Source: Aplysia californica (Eukaryota; Mollusca; Gastropoda; Aplysiida; Aplysiidae). Taken from it: DNA of 26,778 bases. Positions 1-26,778 of this stretch are shown here, piece by piece (positions within the stretch are counted from its first letter, which is position 1; each line of letters opens with the position of its first letter). Location of the stretch: contig NW_004797708.1 of assembly GCF_000002075.1 (NCBI RefSeq), positions 348,094-374,871 of the forward strand, written 5' to 3'. The notes below the pieces were generated by a model that did not search any database, was not told the DNA's origin, and worked only from the letters and a program-made list of their open reading frames with translations. The translations under genes were made by a program, and so were the position numbers.

Positions 1-45
1 CACACACACACACACACACATGCTCACTCACTCACTCACTCACTT
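1..45. repeat. (CA)n and (ACTC)n microsatellites
   Basis: The window opens in a (CA)n run of at least 10 units, followed by about five CTCA/CACT tetramers. It lies in the intron before the first visible exon and may extend beyond the left edge. Confidence 0.95.
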
Positions 46-146
46 AATTTAGTCTGCATCCCCTTCACAAAGTCAATGTATGTTAAAAAAAAAAAACTGC
101 CAGAAAAATAACCTTTAACTTTAATTGTTTTATGTCTTTGTGACAG

Positions 147-26679
<26,533 letters not shown>

Positions 26680-26778
26680 TGGCGTCAGTTGCCTAGTGGT
26701 TAGGCTCTCGGACTCGCAACCGTAAGGTCGTGGGTTCGAATCCCGTCAGGGGCCTGACGTCGTGTCCTTGGGAAAGGC
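26680..26778 (+). mobile_element. tRNA-derived SINE, cut by the window edge
   Basis: Box A-like TTGCCTAGTGGTTAGG at about 26689-26704 and a perfect box B GGTTCGAATCC at 26733-26743. The arms do not fold into a proper acceptor stem and the sequence runs on into TGACGTCGTGTCCTTGGGAA, so this is a SINE head rather than a functional tRNA gene. The family differs from A, B and C. Confidence 0.75.

Noticed and set aside
26680-26755. A functional tRNA gene at the right edge
   Set aside because: Box A and box B are good, but the acceptor arms do not pair and the sequence continues as in a SINE head.

Overview
This is a eukaryotic genomic window that lies almost entirely inside one multi-exon gene on the + strand. 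Twenty-three exons can be read between 147 and 26221, all with GT-AG introns. Together they encode most of a long-type ABC transporter of subfamily C (MRP1/ABCC1-like): the end of the L0 linker, TMD1, NBD1, the linker, TMD2 and the first half of NBD2. The gene continues past both window edges. The upstream TMD0/L0 exons and the downstream NBD2 signature, Walker B and H-loop exons are not here. Exon sequence totals about 3.5 kb of 26.8 kb.

The organism looks like an invertebrate, most likely a mollusc (lophotrochozoan). The gene is an animal ABCC, the introns are AT-rich, and they are crowded with tRNA-derived and other SINEs, decayed LINE tails, hAT and piggyBac remnants and long (GT)n and (CT)n tracts. 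This is an inference; no marker in the window fixes the species.

Layout: 1-5775 carries exons 1-6 (L0 end and most of TMD1), with SINEs and a short LINE tail in the introns. 5776-7233 holds a SINE and a 19-copy minisatellite made of copies of the exon 7 splice acceptor, then exon 7. 7861-11387 holds exons 8-11 (NBD1 start, Walker A, Q-loop), a LINE remnant, a long (GT)n tract and several SINEs. 11388-14074 is a large intron with a hAT element inside a LINE remnant and one SINE inside another. 14075-17223 holds exons 12-15 (NBD1 signature to linker) and a small TTAA-flanked MITE. 18062-20413 holds exons 16-20 (TMD2), with a 200-bp (CT)n tract where one conserved exon should be. 20414-26221 holds exons 21-23 (NBD2, first half) with a reverse-strand SINE, a piggyBac remnant and a dimeric SINE. 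A tRNA-derived SINE runs off the right edge.

Main points for a second look: (a) the exon for the first part of the TMD2/NBD2 coupling region is absent between 19449 and 19930, and the flanking exon phases do not match without it; (b) the 3' splice site of exon 7 has been amplified into 19 tandem copies; (c) three SINE families with unrelated bodies share a 3' tail that can form a hairpin, and the stem shows paired compensatory changes between families; (d) several charged or aromatic residues of the MRP1 substrate pocket are replaced.
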